A stretch of DNA of 33,530 bases from Roseicella aerolata (GCF_020523605.1 NZ_JAJAQI010000053.1:1-33530); one strand, 5' to 3'. Shown: positions 8,545 to 16,673, numbered from the stretch's first letter. The notes: a model not told the origin generated them from the sequence alone. Numbers and translations: made by a program.

Positions 8545-10046
8545 GCGGCACGACGCCGGGCGGCTGGCTGCTCGTGTTCACGCTCGCGCTGCCGGCCGGC
8601 GGCATGCTGGCCGCCTTCGCCCTGGGCGGCCGCGCGGCGGAGCGGATCGCGCTCGCCGCGCTCGGGCTCGGCGTCCTCCTGGCCGGCGCCGTCGCAGCCC
8701 GCGTGCAGGCCGCCGGGGCGCCGCTCGCCTACCTCGTCGGCGGCCGGGCGCCGCCCCTCGGCATCCGGCTGCAGGCCGACGGTATCGCGGCGGCGATGCT
8801 GCTGACCGCCTCCGTGGTGCTGCTCGCCGTCGCGCTGTTCGGCCGCGCCGCCCATGCGACGCCGCCAGGCGTGGCGGAGGCGCGCGCGCCCTTCGCCTTC
8901 TGGACCTTCCTGCTCGCGCTCTCGGCCGCGCTCGCCGCCGCCCTTCTGGGCGCCGACCTGTTCAACCTCTTCGTCGCGCTGGAGATGCTGACCTTCGCGG
9001 CGCTCTCCCTCGCCTGCCTCGATGGCCGGGCCAGCCAGTTCCGGTCGGAGCTGCGCTACCTGTTCTTCGCCCTCATCGGCTCGGCGCTCTATCTGCTCGG
9101 CACCGCCCTGCTCTACGGCGCCTATGGCACGCTCGATATCGGGCTGCTGGCCGCCCATGCCCGCGCCGATGCGCCGACCCTGCTGGCGGCGGCGCTGATG
9201 ACGGCGGGGCTGCTGGCGCGGATGGCGCTCTTCCCGCTGCACCTGTGGCTGCCGCCGGCGCATGCCGGGGCGCCGCCCGCCGCCTCGGCGCTGCTCTCGG
9301 GCCTGGTGGTGAAGGCCGCCTTCGTGCTGCTGCTGCGGGTCTGGGTCTGGGTACTGCCGCCCGCACCGGCCGGGGCCGCGGCGCCGCTGCTCGCCGGCCT
9401 CGGCGCGGCGGCGATCCTGGTGGGCAGCCTGGTCGCGCTGCGGCAGGAGAGGCTGAAGCTGCTGGTCGCCTACTCCACTGTCGCGCAGATCGGCTATCTC
9501 TTCCTGATGCTGCCGCTGGTGCTGGCGGGAGATGCCGAGGCCGCGAGGCGCGCCTGGCTGGGCGGGGTGCTGCAGGCCGCCTCGCACGCCTTCGCCAAGG
9601 CAGCGATGTTCCTCTCGGCCGGGTTGATCGCCGGGGCAGTCGGCCATGACCGGGTCGCGGCGCTCTGCGGCGCCGGGCGGGCGGTGCCCATGGCCGTCAT
9701 TGCCTTCGGCCTCGCCGGCCTCTCGCTGGTGGGCATCCCGCCGAGCGGTGGCTTCACCGCCAAATGGCTGCTGCTGACGGCGGCGATCGGCACGGGCCAG
9801 TGGTGGTGGGCCGCCGTCATCCTCGGCGGCGGACTGCTGACCGGCGGCTATGTCTATCGCGTGCTCGCGGGTTCCCTCACCGTGCCGCCGGCCACGGCGC
9901 CGCAGCCCGAACCGCAGGCGCCGGGGCCGGCGCGCGTCGCGCTGGCGCTGGCCCTGGTCTCGGTCGCCCTCGGCCTGCTGCCCTTCGCCGCCTTCGGCCT
10001 GGTACAGATCGGTCGGCCCGGCGCGCTCGCGGGCGCCGGGCCTTGA
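8541..10046 (+). CDS. mnhD: Mrp/NuoM-like antiporter subunit D
   Basis: A 501-aa proton-conducting membrane protein of the NuoL/M/N-MrpA/D family, about 14 helices. Key residues seen: the TM5 glutamate (E148 in LFVALEML), the TM8 lysine (K258 in SGLVVKAAF), the broken-helix region SHAFAKAAMFL (H349, K353) and the distal lysine in GGFTAKWLL (K408). The TM7 position before FPLHLWLP, normally lysine (as in NuoM K234), is arginine here (R227). The rest, including YSTVAQIGY and the GIPPSGGF loop, is canonical. ATG 8541 overlaps mnhC; the stop overlaps the TTG of the next gene. It would exchange H+ for Na+/K+ or couple to another complex; direction and ion cannot be told from sequence. Confidence 0.9.
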   Translation: MSGTTPGGWLLVFTLALPAGGMLAAFALGGRAAERIALAALGLGVLLAGAVAARVQAAGAPLAYLVGGRAPPLGIRLQADGIAAAMLLTASVVLLAVALFGRAAHATPPGVAEARAPFAFWTFLLALSAALAAALLGADLFNLFVALEMLTFAALSLACLDGRASQFRSELRYLFFALIGSALYLLGTALLYGAYGTLDIGLLAAHARADAPTLLAAALMTAGLLARMALFPLHLWLPPAHAGAPPAASALLSGLVVKAAFVLLLRVWVWVLPPAPAGAAAPLLAGLGAAAILVGSLVALRQERLKLLVAYSTVAQIGYLFLMLPLVLAGDAEAARRAWLGGVLQAASHAFAKAAMFLSAGLIAGAVGHDRVAALCGAGRAVPMAVIAFGLAGLSLVGIPPSGGFTAKWLLLTAAIGTGQWWWAAVILGGGLLTGGYVYRVLAGSLTVPPATAPQPEPQAPGPARVALALALVSVALGLLPFAAFGLVQIGRPGALAGAGP

Positions 10047-11680
10047 GCGGCCCGCAGGCCCTGCTGGTCGCGGCCATCGGCATGCCGCTGCTGCTGCTCC
10101 TGGCCTGCCTGCACGGGGCGGCGCGCCGGTGCATGCCCGGCCTGCTCTGGATCGCGCCGCTGCCGGGCCTTGCCGCCGCGCTGCTGGCCGCCGATGCCCC
10201 GCCGCTGGTGATGGACGCGGCGCGGCTGCGCCTGACTCTCGGGCTCGACGCGCCCTCGGCGCTGCTGCTCGGCGCCGCCTCGCTGCTCTGGAGCATGGCG
10301 GGTGCTTATGCCTTCCGCTACTTCGGACGCGGACCGGGCGCGGAGCGCTTCGCCCTGTGGTGGCTGGTCACCCTCTCCGGCAGCCTGGGCGTCTTCGTCG
10401 CCGGCGACCTCGCCAGCTTCTACCTCGCCTTCGCGGCTGCCAGCCTGGCTGCCTTCGGCCTCATCGTGCAGGACGGCACGCCGCGGGCCCGGCGGGCGGG
10501 GGAGGTCACGCTGCTGCTCGCGGTCATGGGCGAGATCTGCCTGCTGCTGGCCTTCGCGCTGCTGGCCGAGGCGGTGGAGGGGCCGAGCCTCGCCATCGCC
10601 GAGGCGGTCGCCGCGCTGCCTGGCTCGCCAGCGCGCGGCCTCGCGGTCGGGCTGCTCATCACCGGCTTCGGGCTGAAGGCGGGCCTGGTGCCGCTGCATG
10701 TCTGGCTGCCGCTGGCGCATCCGGCAGCGCCCATGCCGGCCTCCTCCGTGCTGAGCGGCGCCATCGTCAAGGCCGGCATCATCGGGCTGCTGCGCTTCCT
10801 GCCCGCGGACGGGACGCTGGCCGATTGGGGCGGAGTGCTCGCCGGCCTCGGCCTGCTGACCGCCTTCTGGGGCGTCGCCTGCGGGATCGTCCAGGCCAAT
10901 CCGAAAACGGTGCTGGCCTATTCCACCATCAGCCAGATGGGTGTCACCGCCGCCGCGCTCGGCATGGGAATGGCCCTGGCGGAGCCGGGGACGGCCATGG
11001 CGGTCGCCTTCTACGCGACGCACCACGTGCTGGCCAAAGGCGCGCTCTTCCTCGCGGTCGGGCTGGCCGCCGCCACCGGCGGCCCGCGCCGGCTCTGGCT
11101 CGTGCTGCTGCCGGCGCTCCTCCTCGCGCTTGGATTCGGCGGCCTGCCGGGCACCGGCGGGGCGCTGGCCAAGGCAGCGGTGAAGCCGCAGCTTGGCGCG
11201 GGGCTGGTGGGCCTCCTGGCTGCCCTCTCGGCCGCCGGCTCGACGCTGCTCATGCTGCATTTCATGCGCCGGCTCGTCGCCCTCACCGCGGAGGATCCGC
11301 AGCGCCGGCCCGCCCCGGGACTGCTGCTGCCCTGGCTCGGCATGGCCGCCGCGGCCCTGCTGCTGCCCTGGGCCCTGCATGCCGGCGCCGGCCTCGGTGA
11401 CCCATGGCAGGTGCCGGGCCAGGATCCCGCAGGCGCATTCTGGCCCGTGCTGCTCGGCGCCGCGCTGGCGGCCGCCCTCGCGCGCCGGGACCGCTGGCTC
11501 GGCGCCGTGCCGGAGGGCGACCTGCTGTCCCTCGCCGGCCCCGCCCGCCGCCTCGGCGCGGCCTGCGGCACGGCGGTGGGGCGGGCGGAGGCCGTGCTGC
11601 GCGCCTGGCCCGCGGCCGGGCTCTCGCTGCTCGTGCTGATCCTCGCGCTGTTCGGGCTGATGGCAACCGCAGCGCCGTGA
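10043..11680 (+). CDS. Second antiporter-like (NuoL/M-type) membrane subunit
   Basis: A 545-aa polytopic protein of the proton-conducting complex I/Mrp superfamily. The likely start is TTG 10043, which overlaps the mnhD stop (TTGA); no ATG exists near it and the frame continues upstream only as a shadow of mnhD. Canonical elements: TM7 GLKAGLVPLHVWLP (K212), TM8 SGAIVKAGIIGLL (K243), YSTISQMG, and THHVLAKGALF. The TM5 segment DLASFYLAFAAASLAAF has no glutamate; alignment to mnhD puts alanine at about residue 131 where the functional Glu should be. It lacks the long MnhA C-terminal extension, which is supplied by the fusion gene upstream. It ends the operon; no mnhE, mnhF or mnhG genes follow. 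Confidence 0.85.
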   Translation: MSGPQALLVAAIGMPLLLLLACLHGAARRCMPGLLWIAPLPGLAAALLAADAPPLVMDAARLRLTLGLDAPSALLLGAASLLWSMAGAYAFRYFGRGPGAERFALWWLVTLSGSLGVFVAGDLASFYLAFAAASLAAFGLIVQDGTPRARRAGEVTLLLAVMGEICLLLAFALLAEAVEGPSLAIAEAVAALPGSPARGLAVGLLITGFGLKAGLVPLHVWLPLAHPAAPMPASSVLSGAIVKAGIIGLLRFLPADGTLADWGGVLAGLGLLTAFWGVACGIVQANPKTVLAYSTISQMGVTAAALGMGMALAEPGTAMAVAFYATHHVLAKGALFLAVGLAAATGGPRRLWLVLLPALLLALGFGGLPGTGGALAKAAVKPQLGAGLVGLLAALSAAGSTLLMLHFMRRLVALTAEDPQRRPAPGLLLPWLGMAAAALLLPWALHAGAGLGDPWQVPGQDPAGAFWPVLLGAALAAALARRDRWLGAVPEGDLLSLAGPARRLGAACGTAVGRAEAVLRAWPAAGLSLLVLILALFGLMATAAP

Positions 11681-12199
11681 GTGGCGGCGCGGCGCGGCCG
11701 GAACCGGAGGGCCAGGCGGATCGAGCCGAATTGCGCCGGCTCGCGCCGCGTCGTGAATTCCCGGCTGCGCAGCGTGTCGGTCGCGCCCCACCAGGCGCCC
11801 ATCCATGGCGGCGAAGGCATACCAGCCCGAGCGCCGCGGCGGTCCTCATCCGCGGGGAAGAGCCGCCCGGCCGAGGTGAGGCGGGCGAGCCAGGCCGGCG
11901 GTTTGCAGGAGGAGAAGCACCCTGCGAAGAGGAAGCCGCCGGTATGGCGAAACCTGTGCGCAGATGCGGTCAGCCACAAGCTGTGGCGGTTATCGCCGGC
12001 CTCCGATCACCGGACGCTGCGTCACCGGCAATCCGCGTACAGATCTCATGGTACCTGTACCGGCCGGAGAGGCTGTCATTCTCCAGGAGAAAGGCGAAGG
12101 CCGAGGGCAGCGCCGCATGCGACTTCCGCACGAAGTGCGCCGCATGATGCCGTGGTCCAGCCTCACCAGCGTGCCGAGGCCGCGCGCCCCCCGGCCGTA
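11681..12199. other. Gene-poor stretch after the antiporter operon
   Basis: About 520 bp without a gene I can support. A minus-strand reading around 11700-11830 gives a protein-like stretch (AWWGATDTLRSREF and ALRFRPRRA), but it has no stop of its own and runs into the antisense of the antiporter gene, so it is at most a remnant. No clear terminator, tRNA or repeat was seen. Confidence 0.35.
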
Positions 12200-12560
12200 G
12201 CCGCGTCATCCGAGGGCTGCCTCGCCGCGCCGGCCGGAATCCCCTCGGCCTGTCGTCCGGCAGGCGGCTGGCCGGCAGCATGGTCAGCAGCGAGACGCAG
12301 GCCATGAGCAGCAAGCCGGCCTTGAGCGCCCGCAGCCGCGCCGCGATGTTCAGCTCGGCCGCCGCCTCCACCTGCCCGGGCAAGGCGGTGGTACGGGCCA
12401 TCACCTCGCGCAGGCGATCGTTGCTGGCGAAGTTTATGCTGCCGAGATCCACCTGCGACTGGATCTCCGCCGACAGGCGCGCTTCCGGGGGCACGGCGCG
12501 CAGCCCATACGCGCTCAGCAGCCCAACAGCAGCGTGCCAACCCGCGCCGTGCCGAGGCCG
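12200..12560 (-). pseudogene. Decayed MFS transporter, C-terminal remnant
   Basis: On the minus strand this region encodes about 110 residues resembling the extreme C-terminus of a major facilitator superfamily transporter: a piece like PPEARLSAEIQSQVDLGS, then FASNDRLREVMARTTALP, then a last membrane helix (LKAGLLLMACVSLLTMLPASRLPD). This helix-linker-helix end is seen in drug-type MFS proteins of related bacteria. The preceding 10 or more membrane helices are missing, the 5' side runs straight into the region upstream of the AraC gene, and the reading frame continues past the expected stop. I read it as a decayed fragment. The assignment rests on memory of the family rather than an alignment. 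Confidence 0.42.
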
Positions 12561-12749
12561 GCAGCAAGGCATGCGCATGGCTCCCCGGTTTGCACCACTT
12601 GACCCGAACCAGGTGAAATACCTTGTCGCACGCAGGCGAATTGGTTTCCTTACCTCGCAGAACAGTGGTGAACAGGCGGGGCATCGGCTCGACCATCCTC
12701 ATACTGGTGGCTTTGCCGCATGCTTCTCAACCATATGGGAGTGCCCGCG

Positions 12750-13856
12750 ATGCAGGTGTCTGCCCTCCCTCGCCTTTGCGATCCGCCCATCGACCAGTTC
12801 TTCAGCTTCGATGGCGTGCTCCCGCAGCCGAAGCTGCAGCCGGTCCACACCATCTCCACGGCGTCGCTTGCCTCGGCACGGCAGTTCGATGCCTGGCAGG
12901 CGCAATGCGGCACCTTTCTGGATCTGACCGCGCTGGATGATTCCCGGGCGGGTTACCTGGCGCGATGCACCGCCTGGAAGCTCGGCCCCTTCGCGCTGAC
13001 CAGCGTCGCGGCGCCGGCGACCCGCTACCGGCGCGATCGGGCGCGGATCCGCCGCGACACGATCGACCACTGGGTGATACGGCTGCCGCAGAACGGCGTG
13101 AACCGCATCCGCACGGCCGCCGAGATCGCCGTGATGCCAATGGGCCAGCCCTTCATCTTCTCCCTCGCCGAGGCCTTCGAGGGTGAGCGGTCCGACCAGG
13201 CATGGCTCGATCTTTTCGTGCCACGCGACCTCTTCCCCGGCCTGGCGCCCCAGATCGACCGCTGCCTGCACATGTCCCTCGGCAGCAGCCTGGGCCTGCT
13301 TCTCAGCCGGTATCTGGGCGCGCTCAGGCTGCAGCTTCCCGACATGACGGAAGCGGAGTTGCCGCGCCTGGTGGCCGCGACGCGCGCCATGGTCGCCGCC
13401 TGCATCGTGCCCTCCCCCGAGACGCGCGACGCTGCGGCGCCGCTGCTCGAGCACGCCCGGCTGGAGCGGGCGCGGCAGGCGATCAGGCAGAACCTTCGCT
13501 CGCCGACGCTGACGCCCAAGCGGCTCTGCCGGCTCATCGGCATGTCCCGGTCGCAAATCTACCGGCTGTTCGAACCCATGGGCGGGGTCGCCCGATACAT
13601 CCAGGCCGAGCGCCTGCGCGAGGCGCATTGCGCCCTTGCCGATGCCGACAATACCCGTGACATCCATGAGATCGCCGAGGATCTCGGCTTCTTCGATGCA
13701 TCGGCCTTCAGCCGCACCTTCCGCCGCAGATACGGCTGCAAGCCGAGCGAGGTGCGCGCGGCGGCGCTTTCGGGATCAGGCGACATCCCGCTCCGGCAGT
13801 CACCCGCGCAGGCTCCGGCAGACACCCTCACCGCCGTGCTGCGGACGCTGCGCTGA
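12750..13856 (+). CDS. AraC family transcriptional regulator
   Basis: A 368-aa DNA-binding regulator. The N-terminal half resembles the AraC-binding-like domain found in AraC/XylS-type proteins (about residues 40-200, with RRDTIDHWVIRL in the core). The C-terminal domain has both helix-turn-helix units: LTPKRLCRLIGMSRSQIYRLF and DIHEIAEDLGFFDASAFSRTFRRRYGCKPSEVR (about residues 260-350). ATG 12750 has GGGAG eight bases upstream; an earlier in-frame ATG at 12720 has a weaker site and would add ten residues. It stands alone beside a decayed transporter fragment, which may once have been its target. The C-terminal tail after the HTH is about 30 residues and low in structure. Confidence 0.88.
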   Translation: MQVSALPRLCDPPIDQFFSFDGVLPQPKLQPVHTISTASLASARQFDAWQAQCGTFLDLTALDDSRAGYLARCTAWKLGPFALTSVAAPATRYRRDRARIRRDTIDHWVIRLPQNGVNRIRTAAEIAVMPMGQPFIFSLAEAFEGERSDQAWLDLFVPRDLFPGLAPQIDRCLHMSLGSSLGLLLSRYLGALRLQLPDMTEAELPRLVAATRAMVAACIVPSPETRDAAAPLLEHARLERARQAIRQNLRSPTLTPKRLCRLIGMSRSQIYRLFEPMGGVARYIQAERLREAHCALADADNTRDIHEIAEDLGFFDASAFSRTFRRRYGCKPSEVRAAALSGSGDIPLRQSPAQAPADTLTAVLRTLR

Positions 13857-14056
13857 CCGTCACCGGGCCGGCGCCGCGGCGGCGGGCGGAACGGGCCTCC
13901 AGCCGCCGGCGCCTCTCCCCGAACTTCCGGCGTGGTTCGGCAGTGGTCGCGGCATCGCCGGCCTTGACCGGCACGCCGCCGGCCGGGCCGCCGGCAGGAG
14001 GAAAAGACCAGGGCGCGTGGTCCTGCGGCGCCGCCTCGCCCGGCCGACCGCGGGGG
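13857..14056. other. Convergent intergenic region
   Basis: About 200 bp between the ends of the AraC gene (+) and the glycine-zipper lipoprotein gene (-). It is GC-rich with several short imperfect palindromes (for example around 13960-13995), but there is no U-tract terminator and no gene I can support. Confidence 0.4.
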
Positions 14057-14338
14057 TCATCGCGGCGGGGAGGCGCGCCCGGCGGCGACACCCTGCTGGA
14101 AGGCGCGGTCGCGGCTCTGCACATGGCGGTCCCAGACGAAGCCGCCGGTGCCGCCCGCCGCCGCGCCGATGGCGGCGCCGAGCCCGGCATTGCCCGCCAT
14201 GGCGCCGATCAGCGCGCCGCCCGCGGCGCCGCCGGCCGCACCGGTCATGGTGCGCTGGGTGGTGGGATCGAGGTCGGCACAGGCCGGGAGACCCAGCATG
14301 GCTGCCAGGGCCGCCGCCGTCAGGAAGGGATGCGTCAC
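14057..14338 (-). CDS. Glycine-zipper lipoprotein
   Basis: A 93-aa small exported protein. The N-terminus is a lipoprotein signal ending LGLPAC (Cys about residue 20). The middle is a glycine-zipper membrane-spanning region (GAAGGAAGGALIGAMAGNAG, then GAAIGAAAGG, about residues 33-65), as in OmpA/YmgG/SlyB-type outer-membrane lipoproteins, followed by a short polar tail. Such proteins associate with the outer membrane and are often linked to envelope stress, but the exact function is unknown. The start is GTG at 14338, with a perfect AGGAGG eight bases ahead. It follows the Rap1a-like gene by 16 bp and is probably co-transcribed with it. Confidence 0.85.
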   Translation of the reverse strand: MTHPFLTAAALAAMLGLPACADLDPTTQRTMTGAAGGAAGGALIGAMAGNAGLGAAIGAAAGGTGGFVWDRHVQSRDRAFQQGVAAGRASPPR

Positions 14339-14354
14339 GATGGATCCTCCTCGG

Positions 14355-14747
14355 TCAGCGGCGGCCGGCGGACGCGGCCGGGCAGGGGTAGGTGGCGGCC
14401 GCCCAGCGCATCAGGCCATCCACCGCCTGCTCACTGGCGAATTGCGGGTTGGCGCGCATCCAGGCGACGAAGGAGGCCTGCGCCGCCTCGAAGGTCGGAG
14501 AGGGGGTGGGCAGGCAGAAGATCGGTGGCCGGTCCATCGAGATCTCGCGATGGTACTGGCCGGCGCCGGCCATGAAGCCGCGGCAGTATCCGGCGGCCGT
14601 CGCGCTGGTGAGGTCGCGCGCCTCAAGCGCGCAGGCCTCGGCCAGCGTGCCCGCCGTCACCCCGCGCGCCGGCGCCTGCGCCGCGGACGGAACCGGCATC
14701 CCGGCCATCGCCGTCAGGCCGGCACCCATGAGAAGCGCGAGCCGCAT
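14355..14747 (-). CDS. Rap1a/Tai domain secreted protein
   Basis: A 130-aa protein with a signal peptide (MRLALLMGAG through PSAAQA) and a Rap1a/Tai-like domain. Signature features: an early Cys (ACALE), GYCRGFMAGAG, FCLPTPSPTFEAAQASFVAWM, NPQFASEQAVDGLMRWAAATYPC. The four cysteines match the disulfide pattern of this family. Rap1a and Tai proteins are immunity proteins against type VI amidase effectors in enterobacteria, but the domain is widespread in bacteria without that role. No effector or T6SS gene is nearby here, so an immunity role is not supported by context. ATG 14747 has a GGGGGGAA ribosome site; a longer frame to 14891 has no signal peptide in place. Confidence 0.78.
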   Translation of the reverse strand: MRLALLMGAGLTAMAGMPVPSAAQAPARGVTAGTLAEACALEARDLTSATAAGYCRGFMAGAGQYHREISMDRPPIFCLPTPSPTFEAAQASFVAWMRANPQFASEQAVDGLMRWAAATYPCPAASAGRR

Positions 14748-15163
14748 TCCATTCCCCCCTGTTGCCTGTCTTGCCACGAAGTATCCCTGCGCCTTCCGGT
14801 GCGAACTTCTCGTGCCACCGAAGACCTGCGGCACGGTAATGGACCGGCAAGAGCAATCCATATTTGGATTCTCATGGCATCGGGAGCGCATGTCTGCCGG
14901 GCCACGGCGGCCTGAAGCCTAGACTGCTGCCAAAGGGCGCTGCAATTCGCAGCGCGTTCCAACCATGGACGCTGCGTCCCGTTGCGCCGGATCCGTCCTG
15001 GGCCGGCTGGGAGGAAAACCCGCAAGGGCGGGTGTACCGCCGCGGCTCCGTGGCGGCCCTCTCGTCCGGGACGCCACGCACCTTCCGGCAGCAAGGATCC
15101 ACCGGCTGGACCTGCGGCGGCCGGCGGGCGAGTTTGCCGGCCGAACCGCCGATGGATCGCTGC
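14748..15163. other. Divergent intergenic region with small palindromes
   Basis: About 415 bp between the Rap1a-like gene (-) and the thioesterase gene (+). No gene could be supported. It holds two short perfect palindromes: AATCCA-TATT-TGGATT at 14855-14870, in a locally AT-richer patch that suits a promoter or operator, and GCGCTGC-AATTC-GCAGCGC at 14937-14955. Confidence 0.45.
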
Positions 15164-15607
15164 ATGGACCACCCCCTCACCACCGCCACCGAGGTCCCGG
15201 AGGGCTTCGTGCCCGCCACCCATGGCGGCCCCTATGCGAAGGAACTGGGGCCCTTCTGGTCCCACCGCGCGGCGGACCATACCGCGCTCGGCATCCGCGT
15301 CGCGCACCGCCACAGCAACTCCATGGGCGGGGCGCATGGCGGCTTCGTCGCCACCCTGGCCGATCTGGGGCTGGTCCATGCGGTGGCGGTCGCGCGGGAG
15401 AAGGCCGGGCTGCCCCGCGCCGTGCTGGCCACCGTGAACCTCTCGGTCGACTATCTCGGCCGGCCGAAAGAAGGGTGCTGGCTGGAGGTGCGGGCGCAGG
15501 TCACCCGCCTCGGCCGCAACATCGCCTTCGCCGAGGGCACGATGCTGGCGGATGGCAAGCGGGTGGCGCGGGTCAGCGCCGTCTTCGCGATGCAGGCGCG
15601 GCGTTGA
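15164..15607 (+). CDS. PaaI family hotdog thioesterase
   Basis: A 147-aa single-domain hotdog protein. The core motif HSNSMGGAHGGFVATLADLG (about residues 47-67) is the PaaI/YbgC-type helix with the HGG turn, and VNLSVDYLGRPKEGCWLEVRAQVTRLGRNIAFAEGTM is the matching beta-sheet with the typical acyl-CoA groove. These enzymes hydrolyse acyl-CoA thioesters, often phenylacetyl- or hydroxybenzoyl-CoA, in the cytosol; the exact substrate is not visible. ATG 15164 is chosen by length compared with the family; ATG 15152 in the same frame is possible. Neither has a strong ribosome site. It converges with apaG, and both stop codons lie in one hairpin. Confidence 0.87.
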   Translation: MDHPLTTATEVPEGFVPATHGGPYAKELGPFWSHRAADHTALGIRVAHRHSNSMGGAHGGFVATLADLGLVHAVAVAREKAGLPRAVLATVNLSVDYLGRPKEGCWLEVRAQVTRLGRNIAFAEGTMLADGKRVARVSAVFAMQARR

Positions 15608-15640
15608 GCGGCCGGCGGGGCCGCGCCACGCCGCCGCTCA
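15605..15640. terminator. Shared hairpin over convergent stop codons
   Basis: A perfect 8-bp inverted repeat, TGAGCGGC at 15605-15612 and GCCGCTCA at 15633-15640, whose outer bases are the stop codons of the thioesterase gene (+) and apaG (-). It may act as a bidirectional terminator, though neither side has a U-tract. Confidence 0.45.
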
Positions 15641-16054
15641 GTGCACCGCGCCAGGCTGGTGCGGGCTGTCCAGGCTGAAGCCCGGGATCTCCACGTCGAA
15701 AGCCTCGCCCGTCTCTACCGCCACCATGTGGTAGGTGCCCCGCATGAAGCCGGAGGGGGTCGAGAGCGGCGTGCCGGAGGTGTATTCGAAGCTCTCCCCG
15801 GGATCGAGCACCGGCCGCTCCCCCACCACCCCCTCACCATGCACCCGCTGGGTGCGCCCCTGGGCATCGGTGATCAGCCAGGTGCGCTTGAGGAGCTGCA
15901 CGGTCCGCCGCCCCTCATTGGCGATGGTGACGCGGTAGGCCCAGGCGAAATGGCCGCGATCGGGCTCCGACTGGTCGGCCAGGTAGTAGGTGCGGACGGA
16001 GACGCGGACCTCGCGCGTCACGGCGGTCCAGGCAGGGCTGCGCGGATCGGCCAT
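15638..16054 (-). CDS. apaG: ApaG protein
   Basis: A 138-aa single fibronectin-III-like beta-sandwich protein, the normal length for ApaG. Recognisable stretches are VSVRTYYLADQSEP, FAWAYRVTIANEG, VQLLKRTWLITDAQG, VHGEGVVGERPVLDPGESFEYTSG and PSGFMRGTYHMV, all typical of the family. The name comes from the apaH operon; the protein has been linked to Co2+/Mg2+ sensitivity but its biochemical role is not settled. In many Alphaproteobacteria it follows metZ, as it does here with lysE in between. It begins 4 bp after the lysE stop, so it is almost certainly in the same transcript. Confidence 0.95.
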   Translation of the reverse strand: MADPRSPAWTAVTREVRVSVRTYYLADQSEPDRGHFAWAYRVTIANEGRRTVQLLKRTWLITDAQGRTQRVHGEGVVGERPVLDPGESFEYTSGTPLSTPSGFMRGTYHMVAVETGEAFDVEIPGFSLDSPHQPGAVH

Positions 16055-16058
16055 GGCG

Positions 16059-16673
16059 TCAGCCCCGGCGCATGGCGGCGGTGGCGAGGCCGGCGCCGAC
16101 CAGCATCGCGCCGCCCAGCCGGTTGAGGCCGCGCCGCACCGCGGGCCGCGTCACGGCGCCCGAGAGGCGCCCGGCCAGCAGCGCATAGGCCAGCGCATTC
16201 GCCGCGGCAAGAACCACGAAGGTCATGACCAGCAGCGCCGCCTGCGGCAGGAAGGGGCCGGCGGGGTCGAGGAATTGCGGCACGAAGGCCACGAAGAAGG
16301 CGATGCTCTTCGGGTTCAGCGCGGTCACCAGATAGGCGTCGCGCATCGCCCGGCGCCCCCCGGGCGGTGGTGCCGCCCCCGCTGCCGGGGCACGGAACAT
16401 CCGGATGCCGAGCCAGAGGAGATAGGCCGCGCCCGCCCATTTCAGGAGGGTGAAGAGCGCCGCCGAGGCGGCGAGCAGCGCCCCGAGCCCGGCGAGCGAG
16501 AGGGTCATCGCGGTGAGGTCGCCGAGCGCGACGCCCGCGACCAGCGGCAGGGCGCCGCGCCAGCGGGCGCCGGCGCCGAGCGACTGGCCGATCACCAGCA
16601 GGATGGTCGGGCCCGGGATCAGCAGCAGGGCGATGGAAGCGACCGCGAAGGCGGTCCAGGTCTCTAGGGCCAT
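16059..16673 (-). CDS. LysE/RhtB family amino acid exporter
   Basis: A 204-aa membrane protein with five to six helices, normal for the LysE/RhtB family of amino acid and homoserine exporters. The N-terminal helix contains the family motif IPGPTILLVIGQSL, and the centre carries TALNPKSIAFFVAFVPQF, the conserved loop and helix. ATG 16673 has GGGGGAG six bases upstream; a longer frame to 16706 would add eleven residues without a better site. It lies 73 bp after metZ and 4 bp before apaG in the same direction. Given metZ, methionine, homoserine or their derivatives are plausible substrates, but this is inference. Its ribosome site lies in a perfect 7-bp hairpin. Confidence 0.88.
   Translation of the reverse strand: MALETWTAFAVASIALLLIPGPTILLVIGQSLGAGARWRGALPLVAGVALGDLTAMTLSLAGLGALLAASAALFTLLKWAGAAYLLWLGIRMFRAPAAGAAPPPGGRRAMRDAYLVTALNPKSIAFFVAFVPQFLDPAGPFLPQAALLVMTFVVLAAANALAYALLAGRLSGAVTRPAVRRGLNRLGGAMLVGAGLATAAMRRG

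Noticed and set aside
11011-11979. Minus-strand open frame with a protein-like stretch near 11700-11830
   Set aside because: It continues deep into the antisense of the antiporter gene, has no stop near the expected end and no recognised domain; at most a remnant.
12163-12702. Minus-strand open frame upstream of the AraC gene
   Set aside because: It covers the same DNA as the MFS remnant in a different frame and shows no protein features of its own.
14355-14747. T6SS immunity gene
   Set aside because: The domain fits, but there is no effector or secretion gene nearby, so the immunity function is not called.
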